Positions 1 to 8,600 of a DNA stretch of 36,891 bases are shown here, piece after piece (within the stretch, counting starts at the first letter, position 1; each line of letters begins with the position of its first letter). A program made the position numbers and the translations under genes. This stretch comes from Parvularculaceae bacterium (GTDB taxonomy: Bacteria > Pseudomonadota > Alphaproteobacteria > Caulobacterales > Parvularculaceae), in assembly GCA_028280115.1 (NCBI GenBank), contig JANQMJ010000028.1, positions 1 through 36,891 of the forward strand, written 5' to 3'. The notes beneath the pieces are model-generated. The model did no database searches. It saw nothing but the letters and a program-made list of their open reading frames with translations, and was not told the DNA's origin.

Positions 1-161
1 AAAGCCCGACTTTATTGAGTAAGACCGGATTCCCGGCCCGACCGCGAATGCGGTCAAACTATAATTAGCGCGCCTTCGCGCGCGGGCGCGGGAATGAGCC
101 GGTCTTTGAGTTTCGCCCGCGGGCGCGGGGCGACGTTGAAACTCGTTCTCGCAAAACCCGC
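1..161. other. Gene-free left edge with GC hairpins
   Basis: No credible gene is seen. Two perfect hairpins lie here: GACCGC-GAAT-GCGGTC at 40-55, and a GCGCGC stem around 68-84 that on the minus strand is followed by TAATTATAG. The second lies downstream of the HlyD gene in the minus direction and could act as a weak terminator, but it lacks a proper T-tract. It also belongs to a dispersed palindrome family described separately. Confidence 0.4.
67..88. repeat. Dispersed GC palindrome, copy 1
   Basis: The segment reads as a GCGCGC-type stem with a CTTC centre followed by GGGCG. It matches 20961-20982 over about 22 bases with a single mismatch (C versus A in the centre). A 17-base core matches the reverse complement of 20705-20721 exactly. 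It is a small palindromic repeat rather than part of a gene; its family and genome copy number cannot be judged from the window. Confidence 0.55.
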
Positions 162-1499
162 TTAGCGTTCGGTAAAGGCCTGATCGAGCGAACGCGATAC
201 CGGCTTTAGGATATATTGCATCAGCGTGCGCGATTGCGTGACGATTTCCGCGCGCACCTGCATGCCTGGCGTTAACCGCCGTTTGCGGTCGCCGGCGCCG
301 ATTTCCTGATGGGGCAGGGCGATATAGGCGATGTAATAAGCATCGCCGGTGCGTTCATCGACAAAGCTGTCGGCGGAGATATGAGCGACCCGACCGTCAA
401 GCTTGCCATAGCGGTTGGGATCGAAAGTGGTCACGCTGACGTCGGTCTCAAGACCCACGGCGATGTGACCGATGTCCTTCGGTTCGACGCGCACTTCAGC
501 GAACAGTTCCGAGCCCGTCGGCGTGATTTCCGCCACGACACCGCCGGGACGCACCACATCGCCGCTGCCGTGAACAAAGATCTCGTTGACGATCCCTGAA
601 ACCGGCGCGCGCACGGTCAGGCGATAGGAACGATCGCGCAACGATTCGATGGGCTTTTCGATCTCGGCCAGTTCTGCGACCACGGCCGAACGTTCTTCGG
701 AGATTTCACCCTGGTATTCGGCTTGCTTGCGCTCAAGATCGGCGCGCACCGCCGCCAGCGCGCGCCGCGCCTGTTCGAGGCGCGCGCCCGCGCCCGCCGC
801 CTTGGCCTGGGACGCTGCAACGGCGGCTTTGGCCTCGAGGAAAGACTGCTTTGAGGTAAAGCCTTCGTCGATCAGCTCTTCCTGGATGTCCAGTTGTTCC
901 TTGGCGAATTTAAGAATGTCGGTTTCCGCTTCAAGCTCGGCCTCGGCTTTTTCAACTTCCGACGCCGCCGACGCTTGCTGTTCGGTCAGTTCGGTGATTT
1001 CCGCGCGATGGCGCGTCGTCGCGGCGATAAACGTGGCGCGTTGTTCGGCCACCAATGACGGCCATGCGCCGACAAATGGTGAAAAGTCCGGCTCGCGCCC
1101 CGCCGCTTGTGCGGCCAGTCGTTCCGAGCGCAGTTCGAGATTGGCCCGGCGCGCTTCGAAGCGATCGACTTCGCCGCCGGCGTTTTCGGCTCGCAGCCGC
1201 ACCAGCGGATCGCCTTCCTCGACCTCATCGCCCGGCGCGGCGAGCACGGCGTCGACGATGCCGCCTTCCAGATGCGCGGCTTCCCGCGTCGAACCGAACG
1301 GCGCGATCTCGCCCATGGCGACGGACAGTTCGCGCACGCTGGCGATATTGGCCCAGACCAGCAACACGAGAATAAGCCCGCTGATGACCGCCATGGCGGC
1401 GCGGGCGAGCACGGGAGACGCGCCCTCCTCAAGCTCGATCGGCAACGCAAGTCCGTGGCGTTCGCCAAGGTTTTCGTGTTTTTGCTCGGACATTTCCAT
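162..1499 (-). CDS. HlyD-family T1SS membrane fusion (adaptor) protein
   Basis: This 445-residue periplasmic adaptor is expected to bridge the inner-membrane ABC exporter and the TolC-type channel. A short cytoplasmic N-terminus is followed by one membrane helix at about residues 33-53 (VISGLILVLLVWANI). Next come a lipoyl-like half (HLEGGIVDAVLAAPGDEVEEGDPL), a long Glu/Ala/Arg-rich coiled coil (about 115-285), the second lipoyl half (VRAPVSGIVNEIFVHGSGDVV) and a C-terminal beta domain ending in the usual HlyD tail (LTPGMQVRAEI...). Length and order are normal for the family. The start has a second in-frame ATG two codons in. It is the last of three minus-strand genes, 47 bases after the ABC subunit, consistent with one operon. 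Identification is strong; the specific substrate is inferred from the neighbouring giant protein. Confidence 0.93.
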   Translation of the reverse strand: MEMSEQKHENLGERHGLALPIELEEGASPVLARAAMAVISGLILVLLVWANIASVRELSVAMGEIAPFGSTREAAHLEGGIVDAVLAAPGDEVEEGDPLVRLRAENAGGEVDRFEARRANLELRSERLAAQAAGREPDFSPFVGAWPSLVAEQRATFIAATTRHRAEITELTEQQASAASEVEKAEAELEAETDILKFAKEQLDIQEELIDEGFTSKQSFLEAKAAVAASQAKAAGAGARLEQARRALAAVRADLERKQAEYQGEISEERSAVVAELAEIEKPIESLRDRSYRLTVRAPVSGIVNEIFVHGSGDVVRPGGVVAEITPTGSELFAEVRVEPKDIGHIAVGLETDVSVTTFDPNRYGKLDGRVAHISADSFVDERTGDAYYIAYIALPHQEIGAGDRKRRLTPGMQVRAEIVTQSRTLMQYILKPVSRSLDQAFTER

Positions 1500-1546
1500 A
1501 AGGTTGCTATCGCTCTAGCTGGCAAATATTTCCCTAACGCGACCGG

Positions 1547-3769
1547 CTATGCGGCCATGATCTTCGGCACCACCGCATCGGGCGCGCCCCATTCGCGCAC
1601 CGCGCCGCTCTCCAGCCAGATGACCGTATCGGCCATGCGCATGTGGCTCGGGCGCTGGGTCGTCATGATGATCGCGCGGCCCCGTTGCTTTTGCTCCATG
1701 ATCGACAGGAGCGCTTGTTGTTCGCCTTCGAAATCAAGGTTGGCGGCGGGGGCGTCGAGCACGTAAACCGGCGCGTCCTTGATAAAGGCGCGGGCCAGGT
1801 TGATCCGGCTGACCAGCGGATCGGGCCAGGTCGAACGGGCCATCACGGTGCACATCGTGTCGAGCCCTCGATCGAGCGCGCCGCCGAAATACTGATCGAT
1901 ACCGAGCTTGTGCACGACGGCGTTAATGTCGTCGTCCGATGCGTCCGGCCGGGCGAGGCGAATGTTCTGCGCGACCGTGCCGTAAAACAAATCCGGCGAT
2001 TCCAGGCTGACGCCCAGGGCGCTGCGCCAGTCGCCCATGTCGAGCTGGCGCAGGTCGAGCCCGTCGATCAAAATCGATCCCGCCTGTTGTTGGTGAAGAC
2101 CCAAGAGAAGATGCAGGACGGTCGACGTTCCTGAACCGGCCGTGCCGTAAAGACAAAGCATCTGGCCGGGCTGGACCGAAAACGACACGCCGCGCAAAGA
2201 CGGCTCGCGCGCGCCGGGATAGCGGAACGTAACGTTGTTGAAGACGACATGGCCCTTGAAGCTGCGCGGAATGGAAGGCGCTTTGTTGGGTTCGCGCTCG
2301 AGCGGCAGGCGCACCAGCCGGTCGATCTGCTGGATGCTTTGCCAGGTCTGCCCCAGGGTCAGGCCGCTTAAAAACAGGTTCCGGATCGGTCCGAGCACAC
2401 GCCAGGACAGCGCCATCATGGCGATCAGCGCGCCGGCGCTTAAATCGCCCTCAATCACCCGACCGGCGCCGAGCGCCAGCGTGCCTGCGCCGGCGAGCGC
2501 CACCATGGATTGCGAAAACGTCTGGATGAGAAAACTTTGCTGACGCGCTTTCATGTTGGCGACCGAGGCCTGGGCGGACAGGCGCCGGTGGCGGCGCAGC
2601 CAGACATGTTCCGCGCCGAGATCGCGAATGTCGCGCTGCGAGGACACAGCTTCCACCGTGAGATTGTTCAGTTGCGCGCGGATGTTGCCCGCTTCCCGCA
2701 CGAGCTGGTTCGACCGCGGCAGGGCCCAGGCCGCCACGACGGCGTAAACCGCCAGCAGCGTAACCGGCACCCAGACCAGCGAACCGCCGATGGCGGCGAT
2801 CACGGCAACGAACAGCAAGAGGAACGGCAAATCGAAAATCGCGTTCGCCAGGGGGCTGGTGAACGCTTCGCGCAGGGACGTCATCTGCCGCAGCCGGGTC
2901 AGCTGTGAGCCGATCGGCGCGTCTTCCGTATGAGACAGATGAAGATGAAGCAGGCGGCCGAACGCGGTTTCGTTGATCTGTTCGTCGAGCCGGCCGCCGA
3001 GATAAGCCTGCATGCGCACGCGCAACTTGCGCAGGATGTAATCGGCGCCGACGACGAACGCGACGCCGATCGCAAGGCCCGCCAAGACGTCGAATGATTT
3101 CGCGCCGACCGCCTTGTCATAGACCGCCATGACGAACAGCGGCGGCGCCAGGGCGAACAGGTTCACCGCGAAGCTGACCAGAAAGATCTGGCGAATGATC
3201 GGCGCAAACGCCTTTATCGCCTGCCACGACCAGGCGCGCGGGGCGGCGGCGGATTGCCGTTCTTTTTGTTCGATCGCCTCCGGGAAAATCGCCAGCCCCT
3301 CGACCGCATCGACCGGCTCCGTGCGGCTGCGCCCGCAGGCGGGATCGAAAATCACCACGCCGCCTTCGTCGTCGGGCTTTTCCGCCAGGAGCACCCGGCC
3401 GCCGCTTTGCCGGATAAAACACGGCAAATATTCCCGGCGCAGATTTTCCGGCGCGGCCGGTTCCGTCGTCGTCTTAAATCCGAGCTTGAACAGCACCGAC
3501 CGGAACGCCGCCACGGACTGGATACTGTCGGCGTGGGGCATGGCTTCGAAGACGCGGCGCGGCGCTTGCGACCAGCCGGTGAGTTTCAGGAACCGGTTGA
3601 TCGCCGCAACGCAATCGTCGTTGAGCGTATCTTGTATCGCGCGATTTTCGCCGAACGCCGCACGCAGGCGCTGCTGCATGACATGCACCGGATGCAGGCC
3701 CGGCTTGTCATCGCCTTCCGGGCCGAGGCCGTTTTCCGCCGTCAGGATATGTCCGCCCGTTTCCATCAT
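1547..3769 (-). CDS. T1SS ABC exporter subunit with C39-like domain and degenerate NBD
   Basis: This 740-residue inner-membrane protein has an N-terminal C39 peptidase-like domain (about 20-155) without a recognisable catalytic Cys, as in RTX-type exporters. A six-helix T1SS transmembrane domain follows (about 180-470, with 'FVMAVYDKAVGAKSFDVLAG'), then a nucleotide-binding domain from about 505. The NBD keeps its fold and A-loop Tyr (FRYPG) but has lost nearly every catalytic motif. Walker A is GTAGSGTS with Thr548 in place of Lys. The Q-loop has Glu (SLESPDLF). The LSGGQ position reads WPDPL. Walker B is VLDAP with Ala673 replacing the catalytic Glu. The H-loop is TTQRPS with Gln705 replacing His. 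I checked Thr548, Ala673 and Gln705 in the nucleotides. Its start overlaps the upstream ABC stop (ATGATG/TGA), so the two are translationally coupled and probably form a heterodimer. It may be a non-hydrolysing partner. Confidence 0.92.
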   Translation of the reverse strand: MMETGGHILTAENGLGPEGDDKPGLHPVHVMQQRLRAAFGENRAIQDTLNDDCVAAINRFLKLTGWSQAPRRVFEAMPHADSIQSVAAFRSVLFKLGFKTTTEPAAPENLRREYLPCFIRQSGGRVLLAEKPDDEGGVVIFDPACGRSRTEPVDAVEGLAIFPEAIEQKERQSAAAPRAWSWQAIKAFAPIIRQIFLVSFAVNLFALAPPLFVMAVYDKAVGAKSFDVLAGLAIGVAFVVGADYILRKLRVRMQAYLGGRLDEQINETAFGRLLHLHLSHTEDAPIGSQLTRLRQMTSLREAFTSPLANAIFDLPFLLLFVAVIAAIGGSLVWVPVTLLAVYAVVAAWALPRSNQLVREAGNIRAQLNNLTVEAVSSQRDIRDLGAEHVWLRRHRRLSAQASVANMKARQQSFLIQTFSQSMVALAGAGTLALGAGRVIEGDLSAGALIAMMALSWRVLGPIRNLFLSGLTLGQTWQSIQQIDRLVRLPLEREPNKAPSIPRSFKGHVVFNNVTFRYPGAREPSLRGVSFSVQPGQMLCLYGTAGSGTSTVLHLLLGLHQQQAGSILIDGLDLRQLDMGDWRSALGVSLESPDLFYGTVAQNIRLARPDASDDDINAVVHKLGIDQYFGGALDRGLDTMCTVMARSTWPDPLVSRINLARAFIKDAPVYVLDAPAANLDFEGEQQALLSIMEQKQRGRAIIMTTQRPSHMRMADTVIWLESGAVREWGAPDAVVPKIMAA

Positions 3770-5472
3770 GATGCGGCGACCTGGTCTGCATGGGGCGCCT
3801 GACTGGCCGCCACCAGCTTGCCGGAAACCACTTCATAGGCTTTGTCCGCAAGACGAATGAGCGACGGCCGGTGGGTGGCGAGAATGATGGTCATCCTGCC
3901 GCGCAGGCGCTTTAAGGCCTGGGTCAGATGATATTCGCCGTTGAGATCAAGCAGGGTGCTCGCTTCGTCCAGGATGAGCACCGACGGCGCCATGGCGATC
4001 GCCCGGGCGATGGTGATCCGTTGCGCCGTCGGCGGCGGCGCGTCGCGGCTGGAGACGCTTTTCAACACCGTGTCGTAACCGAGCGGCATGCGGCCGATGT
4101 CTTCGTCGAGGCCGATGGTCCGGGCGGCCTGCAGCGCCGCGCCGGCTGAGAATTCGCCGAACAGGGTCAGGTTTTCGAGGATCGTACCGCTGAAGATCGA
4201 GGGGTTCTGGCCGACATAGCGGACATCGGCGCGGGTCAGGGACAGATCGGCCTGATCGCCGATCATGATCTCGCCCCCGACGAGCGGCGTATCGCCCATA
4301 ATCGCGCGCAACAAGGACGAACGTCCCGATCCGTCCGCGCCCTTGATGGCGACCATGGCGCCGGCGGGGATCGTCAGGTTCAGGCCGTTGAACAGGGGCG
4401 GGGCGTTTTCATACTGAATGACCGCGTCTTTGAACACGACCTTTTTCGGGATCGCTTCGCGATGAAAGTCGCAAGGCGCAGACTGCTCCGGCGCATCGTC
4501 TTCAAAAATCAACGCCGCGCGTTCTTTTCTGTATTTGGCCAGTTGAATGTCGTTCCAACTCGCCAGGGCGCGGATCAGGGGCTGAAGCAATTGCGACGAC
4601 AGCAGCATGCAGCACGCCAGCGCGCCGAGCGTCATCTGACCGTTCAGGACCAGCATGGCCCCGACGCTGACAATGGCGATAACCGACAATGACGCATACA
4701 TGGCGGAATAGGTCTGCGCCTCGCCGGTCAGTCTGATAATCCGCATGGTGATCAAACTGGCCGCGGACTGGAGCCGTTCGAAGCGGCGCATCATCAGCGG
4801 CTCCATCGCCAGCGCCTTGACCGTCTGCATCGATCGCAGCACCTCGATGATAAAGTCGTATTTGCGCGCGTCGCTGCTCTCGCGCTCGGCGATCGCCTCG
4901 TTTAAGGCTTTGGTGCGCCGCAGCGCCAGATAGCCGAAGACGCCGAACAGCGCCAAGACGACGAAAAAGATCGTTTTGCCGATCAAAACGATGACCAAGG
5001 CGAAAATCGGTATGAACAAGACGTCGATCGCGATGAGACGCGACTGGCCGCCGAGCTGACCGCCCAGGCCGGTGATGGCGTTCAGGCGTTCAAGATGTTC
5101 GCTCGCCGTGGTGCGGGCGAACCATTTGGGCCGCGCCGACAGCATGGACGTCAGGCCGCGCACGCTGAGATCGTGGGTGAACGACGCCGCCGACCAGTTG
5201 ATCACGGCCGAGCGCAGATATTTCAGCAAACCGTCCACAATCACGACGCCCACAAGCGCGATCATGAGCGCGGACAGCGTATCGAAAGAGGCGTTCGGCA
5301 GGACGCGGTCGTAAATCTGCAAGATCGTCAGCGGCAGCGCCAGCGCGAGAATATTAACCACGGCCGACGCGGCGTAAATCGTCGGACTCAAAGGCGGTTC
5401 CGGCAGAACGTCGTCGCCTTCGTTCGCGGCTCTTGCAAACGCCGCCAATTTGCTCGCTGCGCTACGCCACAT
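3766..5472 (-). CDS. T1SS ABC exporter subunit, partly degenerate NBD
   Basis: This 568-residue ABC half-transporter has no C39-like domain. Its N-terminal T1SS-type transmembrane domain (about 30-310) carries the characteristic 'LPLTILQIYDRVLPNASFDTL' region, and the NBD starts near 345. The NBD retains the A-loop Tyr (IQYENAP), Q-loop Gln (VGQNPSIFSG), Walker B with catalytic Glu (VLILDEAS, D502/E503) and H-loop His534 (ATHRPS). Walker A is GADGSGRS with Arg384 (codon CGT on the coding strand) instead of Lys, and the signature motif reads APPPT where LSGGQ is expected. Lys-to-Arg normally cripples ATP binding or hydrolysis in this superfamily. It is the first gene of the minus-strand set and is coupled to the next subunit. 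I infer that the two form a heterodimeric exporter. Confidence 0.92.
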   Translation of the reverse strand: MWRSAASKLAAFARAANEGDDVLPEPPLSPTIYAASAVVNILALALPLTILQIYDRVLPNASFDTLSALMIALVGVVIVDGLLKYLRSAVINWSAASFTHDLSVRGLTSMLSARPKWFARTTASEHLERLNAITGLGGQLGGQSRLIAIDVLFIPIFALVIVLIGKTIFFVVLALFGVFGYLALRRTKALNEAIAERESSDARKYDFIIEVLRSMQTVKALAMEPLMMRRFERLQSAASLITMRIIRLTGEAQTYSAMYASLSVIAIVSVGAMLVLNGQMTLGALACCMLLSSQLLQPLIRALASWNDIQLAKYRKERAALIFEDDAPEQSAPCDFHREAIPKKVVFKDAVIQYENAPPLFNGLNLTIPAGAMVAIKGADGSGRSSLLRAIMGDTPLVGGEIMIGDQADLSLTRADVRYVGQNPSIFSGTILENLTLFGEFSAGAALQAARTIGLDEDIGRMPLGYDTVLKSVSSRDAPPPTAQRITIARAIAMAPSVLILDEASTLLDLNGEYHLTQALKRLRGRMTIILATHRPSLIRLADKAYEVVSGKLVAASQAPHADQVAAS

Positions 5473-5658
5473 GGATATGAGACTTTCGCCCGAAACTGAA
5501 AATTCAATCTCTGTTTATGGTTAAATTCTTTCCAAAGGCTGTAGGAATCCGGAAATTCTCAAGATTCTAAATAAGGAATTAACCGAGTTGATAAGTTTCT
5601 GATTAATTTCTTGCCGCTATTCCTTATAGCGTATTAATGCGAGTAACGAGCGCCAGTT
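5473..5658. promoter_or_regulatory. Divergent AT-rich promoter region of the T1SS locus
   Basis: This 186-base gap separates the divergent exporter operon (minus) and the giant adhesin (plus). It is clearly AT-rich compared with the flanks, with runs such as TTGATAAG, GATTAATTTC and GTATTAAT near the adhesin start. That is what a shared regulatory region should look like. No -10/-35 pair is convincing, no good Shine-Dalgarno precedes the adhesin ATG, and no clear operator palindrome is visible. Confidence 0.5.
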
Positions 5659-8600
5659 ATGGCAAAGACACCGGACAATAAAGCGCTTGGGCAGGGCGAA
5701 TCTTCTGCATATGCGGAAGATGTGGACGCCAAGACGCGCGAAGATCTGTCGCTTGAGGACGAACGCGATGCTCTGAAAGAGGCCCGCGACGCCCAGGCGC
5801 GTGATGGAACGGGCGGCGGGGAGGGATCTTCCGACCTCGGCAACCTTCATTTCGGCGATCAGGAAAATAGCGATTGGAAAAATCCCGCCAGCGGGCGCCG
5901 GGACGACGAGGGCGGGCTGTCGTCTGCGGGCGATGATGGCGCAGACGGACGCGATCAAGACCGATATGACGATGACGACGCCGCGCGCAGCCGCGCGGAC
6001 AGGAACGACCTCGACGGCAAACCGGCCGATGAGAAAAGCGACGACGACGCCGCCAGCAGCGCGCCGCTGACGTCGGATGCACAGGACGGATTTACGGCGG
6101 GTCGCGACCCTGGGCAGGGGCGCAGGCCGGAAGAACTGCCGGGCGGCGGCGGCGGTGAAGTCGATACCGACGGGAACGATCGCGGCGGCGACGACGACGG
6201 GGAAACCGACGACGACAGGGACGGTCGCCGCGCCGACGATGACAGCGACGGCGCCGCCGCGGACGGCGGTGGAACAACCGACAATGGCAACGATGGCGGC
6301 GGAGACGGTCGCGCGCCGGTCGTCAATCAAGCGCCGACGGATATCGACCTGTCGAACGACACAGTGGCGGAAAATCAATCCGGCGCGACGGTTGCGACGC
6401 TGACGGCGGCCGATCCGGATGCGAACGACACGGCGACGTTTTCGCTCGCGCAGGACGCCTCAGGCCTGTTCGAAGTCGTCGGCGATCAGCTTCGGCTGAA
6501 AGACGGCGCTTCGCTCGACCATGAGGCGCAGGACTCATACGACATCGTCATCGCTGTCGAAGACAGCGCCGGCAATGTCTATTCGGAAACGGTGACCGTC
6601 CATGTCGCGGACCTTAATGAAGGCCCCACGGACATCGCGCTTTCCAACACCGGCGTCGATGAAAACAACACCGGGGCGGTGATCGCGACGCTTTCGTCGT
6701 CCGATCCCGACGCCGGCGATACGGCGCGCTATTCTATCGCCGACGATCCTTCCGGCTTGTTTGAAGTGGTCGGCGACACGTTGAAGCTCAAGGACGGCGT
6801 CGCGCTCGATCATGAGGCGCAGGAGTCCTACGAAATCACCCTGCAGGTCGAAGATTCCGGCGGGGCAACCCATACCGAGACCTTTACGATCAACGTCGCC
6901 GATCTCAACGAAGGGCCGACCGAGCTCGCACTGACCGGCGATACAATCAACGAAAACCAATCCGGCGCGACGGTGGGAACGCTTTCCGCCTTCGATCCGG
7001 ACGCCGGCGACACGCTGACCTTCACGGTTTCCGACGACCGTTTCGAAGTCGTCGATGGTCAATTAAAGCTCAAGGACGGGGTTTCCCTCGACCATGAAGA
7101 GGCGGAATCGATCGACGTCACCGTCACGGCGACCGACTCCGGCGGCCTGTCCAGCGAGCAGGTCTTTACGATCAATATTGCGGATGTGAATGAAAGCCCG
7201 ACCGATATCGCGCTTTCGAACAATAGGATCGATGAAAACGATGCCGGCGCGGTTGTCGGGACGCTTTCCGCCGCCGACCCGGATGTCGGCGATACGCATA
7301 CGTTCACCGTATCCGACGATCGTTTCGAAGTGGTCGGCGATCAATTAAAACTCAAGGATGGCGTTTCGCTAGACCATGAAGCAGCGGAATCGATCAACGT
7401 CACCGTTACGGCGACCGACTCCGGCGGGCTCTCAACCGAGCAGACCTTTACGATCAATATCGCGGATGTGAACGAAAGCCCGACCGACATCGCGCTTTCG
7501 AACAATACGATCGATGAAAACGACGCCGGCGCGGTGGTCGGAACCGTTTCGGCGTTCGATCCGGACGCTGGCGATATGCTGACCTTTACCGTCTCGGACG
7601 ACCGTTTCGAAGTGGTCGGCGGTCAATTAAAACTCAAGGACGGGGTTTCGCTCGATCACGAAACCGTCGACGCCGTTGATATCACGGTCACGGCGACGGA
7701 CAGCGGCGGGCTTGAGACGTCACAGTCCTTCACCATCAATGTCGCCGATGTGAACGAGGCGCCGACGGATATTATCCTTTCGCCCGGCGGCGCCGTCGGC
7801 GAGGAATTTACCGTCAACACGACCACAGCGAGCCATCAATTCCAACCGAGCGTCGCTGCGCTTGAAAATGGCGGCTTTGTTTCGACTTGGTCGTCTTTGG
7901 GACAAGACGGTTCAAGCTACGGCGTTTTCTCACAGCGGTTCGATGAGAACGGAGAACCGGTCGGCGGCGAGGTTCAGGTCAATACAACGTCATTCGGCTC
8001 GCAAACCAATTCCAGCGTCACAGGTCTGGACAATGGAGGCTATGTCGTTGTCTGGTCCGGGCCGGAAAGCGGCGGCACGGCGGCGCGTATTCATGGCCAG
8101 GTTTTTGACGAACATGGCGCGCCTGTCGGGGGCGAATTCGTAGTTTCCTCCGGCAATACGATCACCCAGACCCTGCCCGACATTGCTGCGCTGGAAGGCG
8201 GCGGCTTCGTTGTCACCTGGTCGGATTATCAATCCGGCAGCGACTATTACGATGTTTACACGCGGCAGTTTGAAGCCGATGGAACGGCGACCGGCGATCA
8301 GACGCTCGTTCATGACGGGGCGGCCGGATATCAATATTACTCCGCTGTCGAGGGGCTCGCCGATGGCGGTTATATCATCGCCTGGTCGGACTATGACTTC
8401 TCGACCGGCCAAATGGATATGCACGCCCAGCGTTATGACGCGGACGGCAATGAAGTGGGCGATAGCATCGCCGTGGGTTCGGGCGATGCGCGGTTCGAGT
8501 ATTCGGGCGATATCGCTGCACTGCCCGATGGCGGCTATGTGATCACATGGTCCGCTTACGCACCGGACGGGAACGGGATTTACAACTACGATATTCGCGC

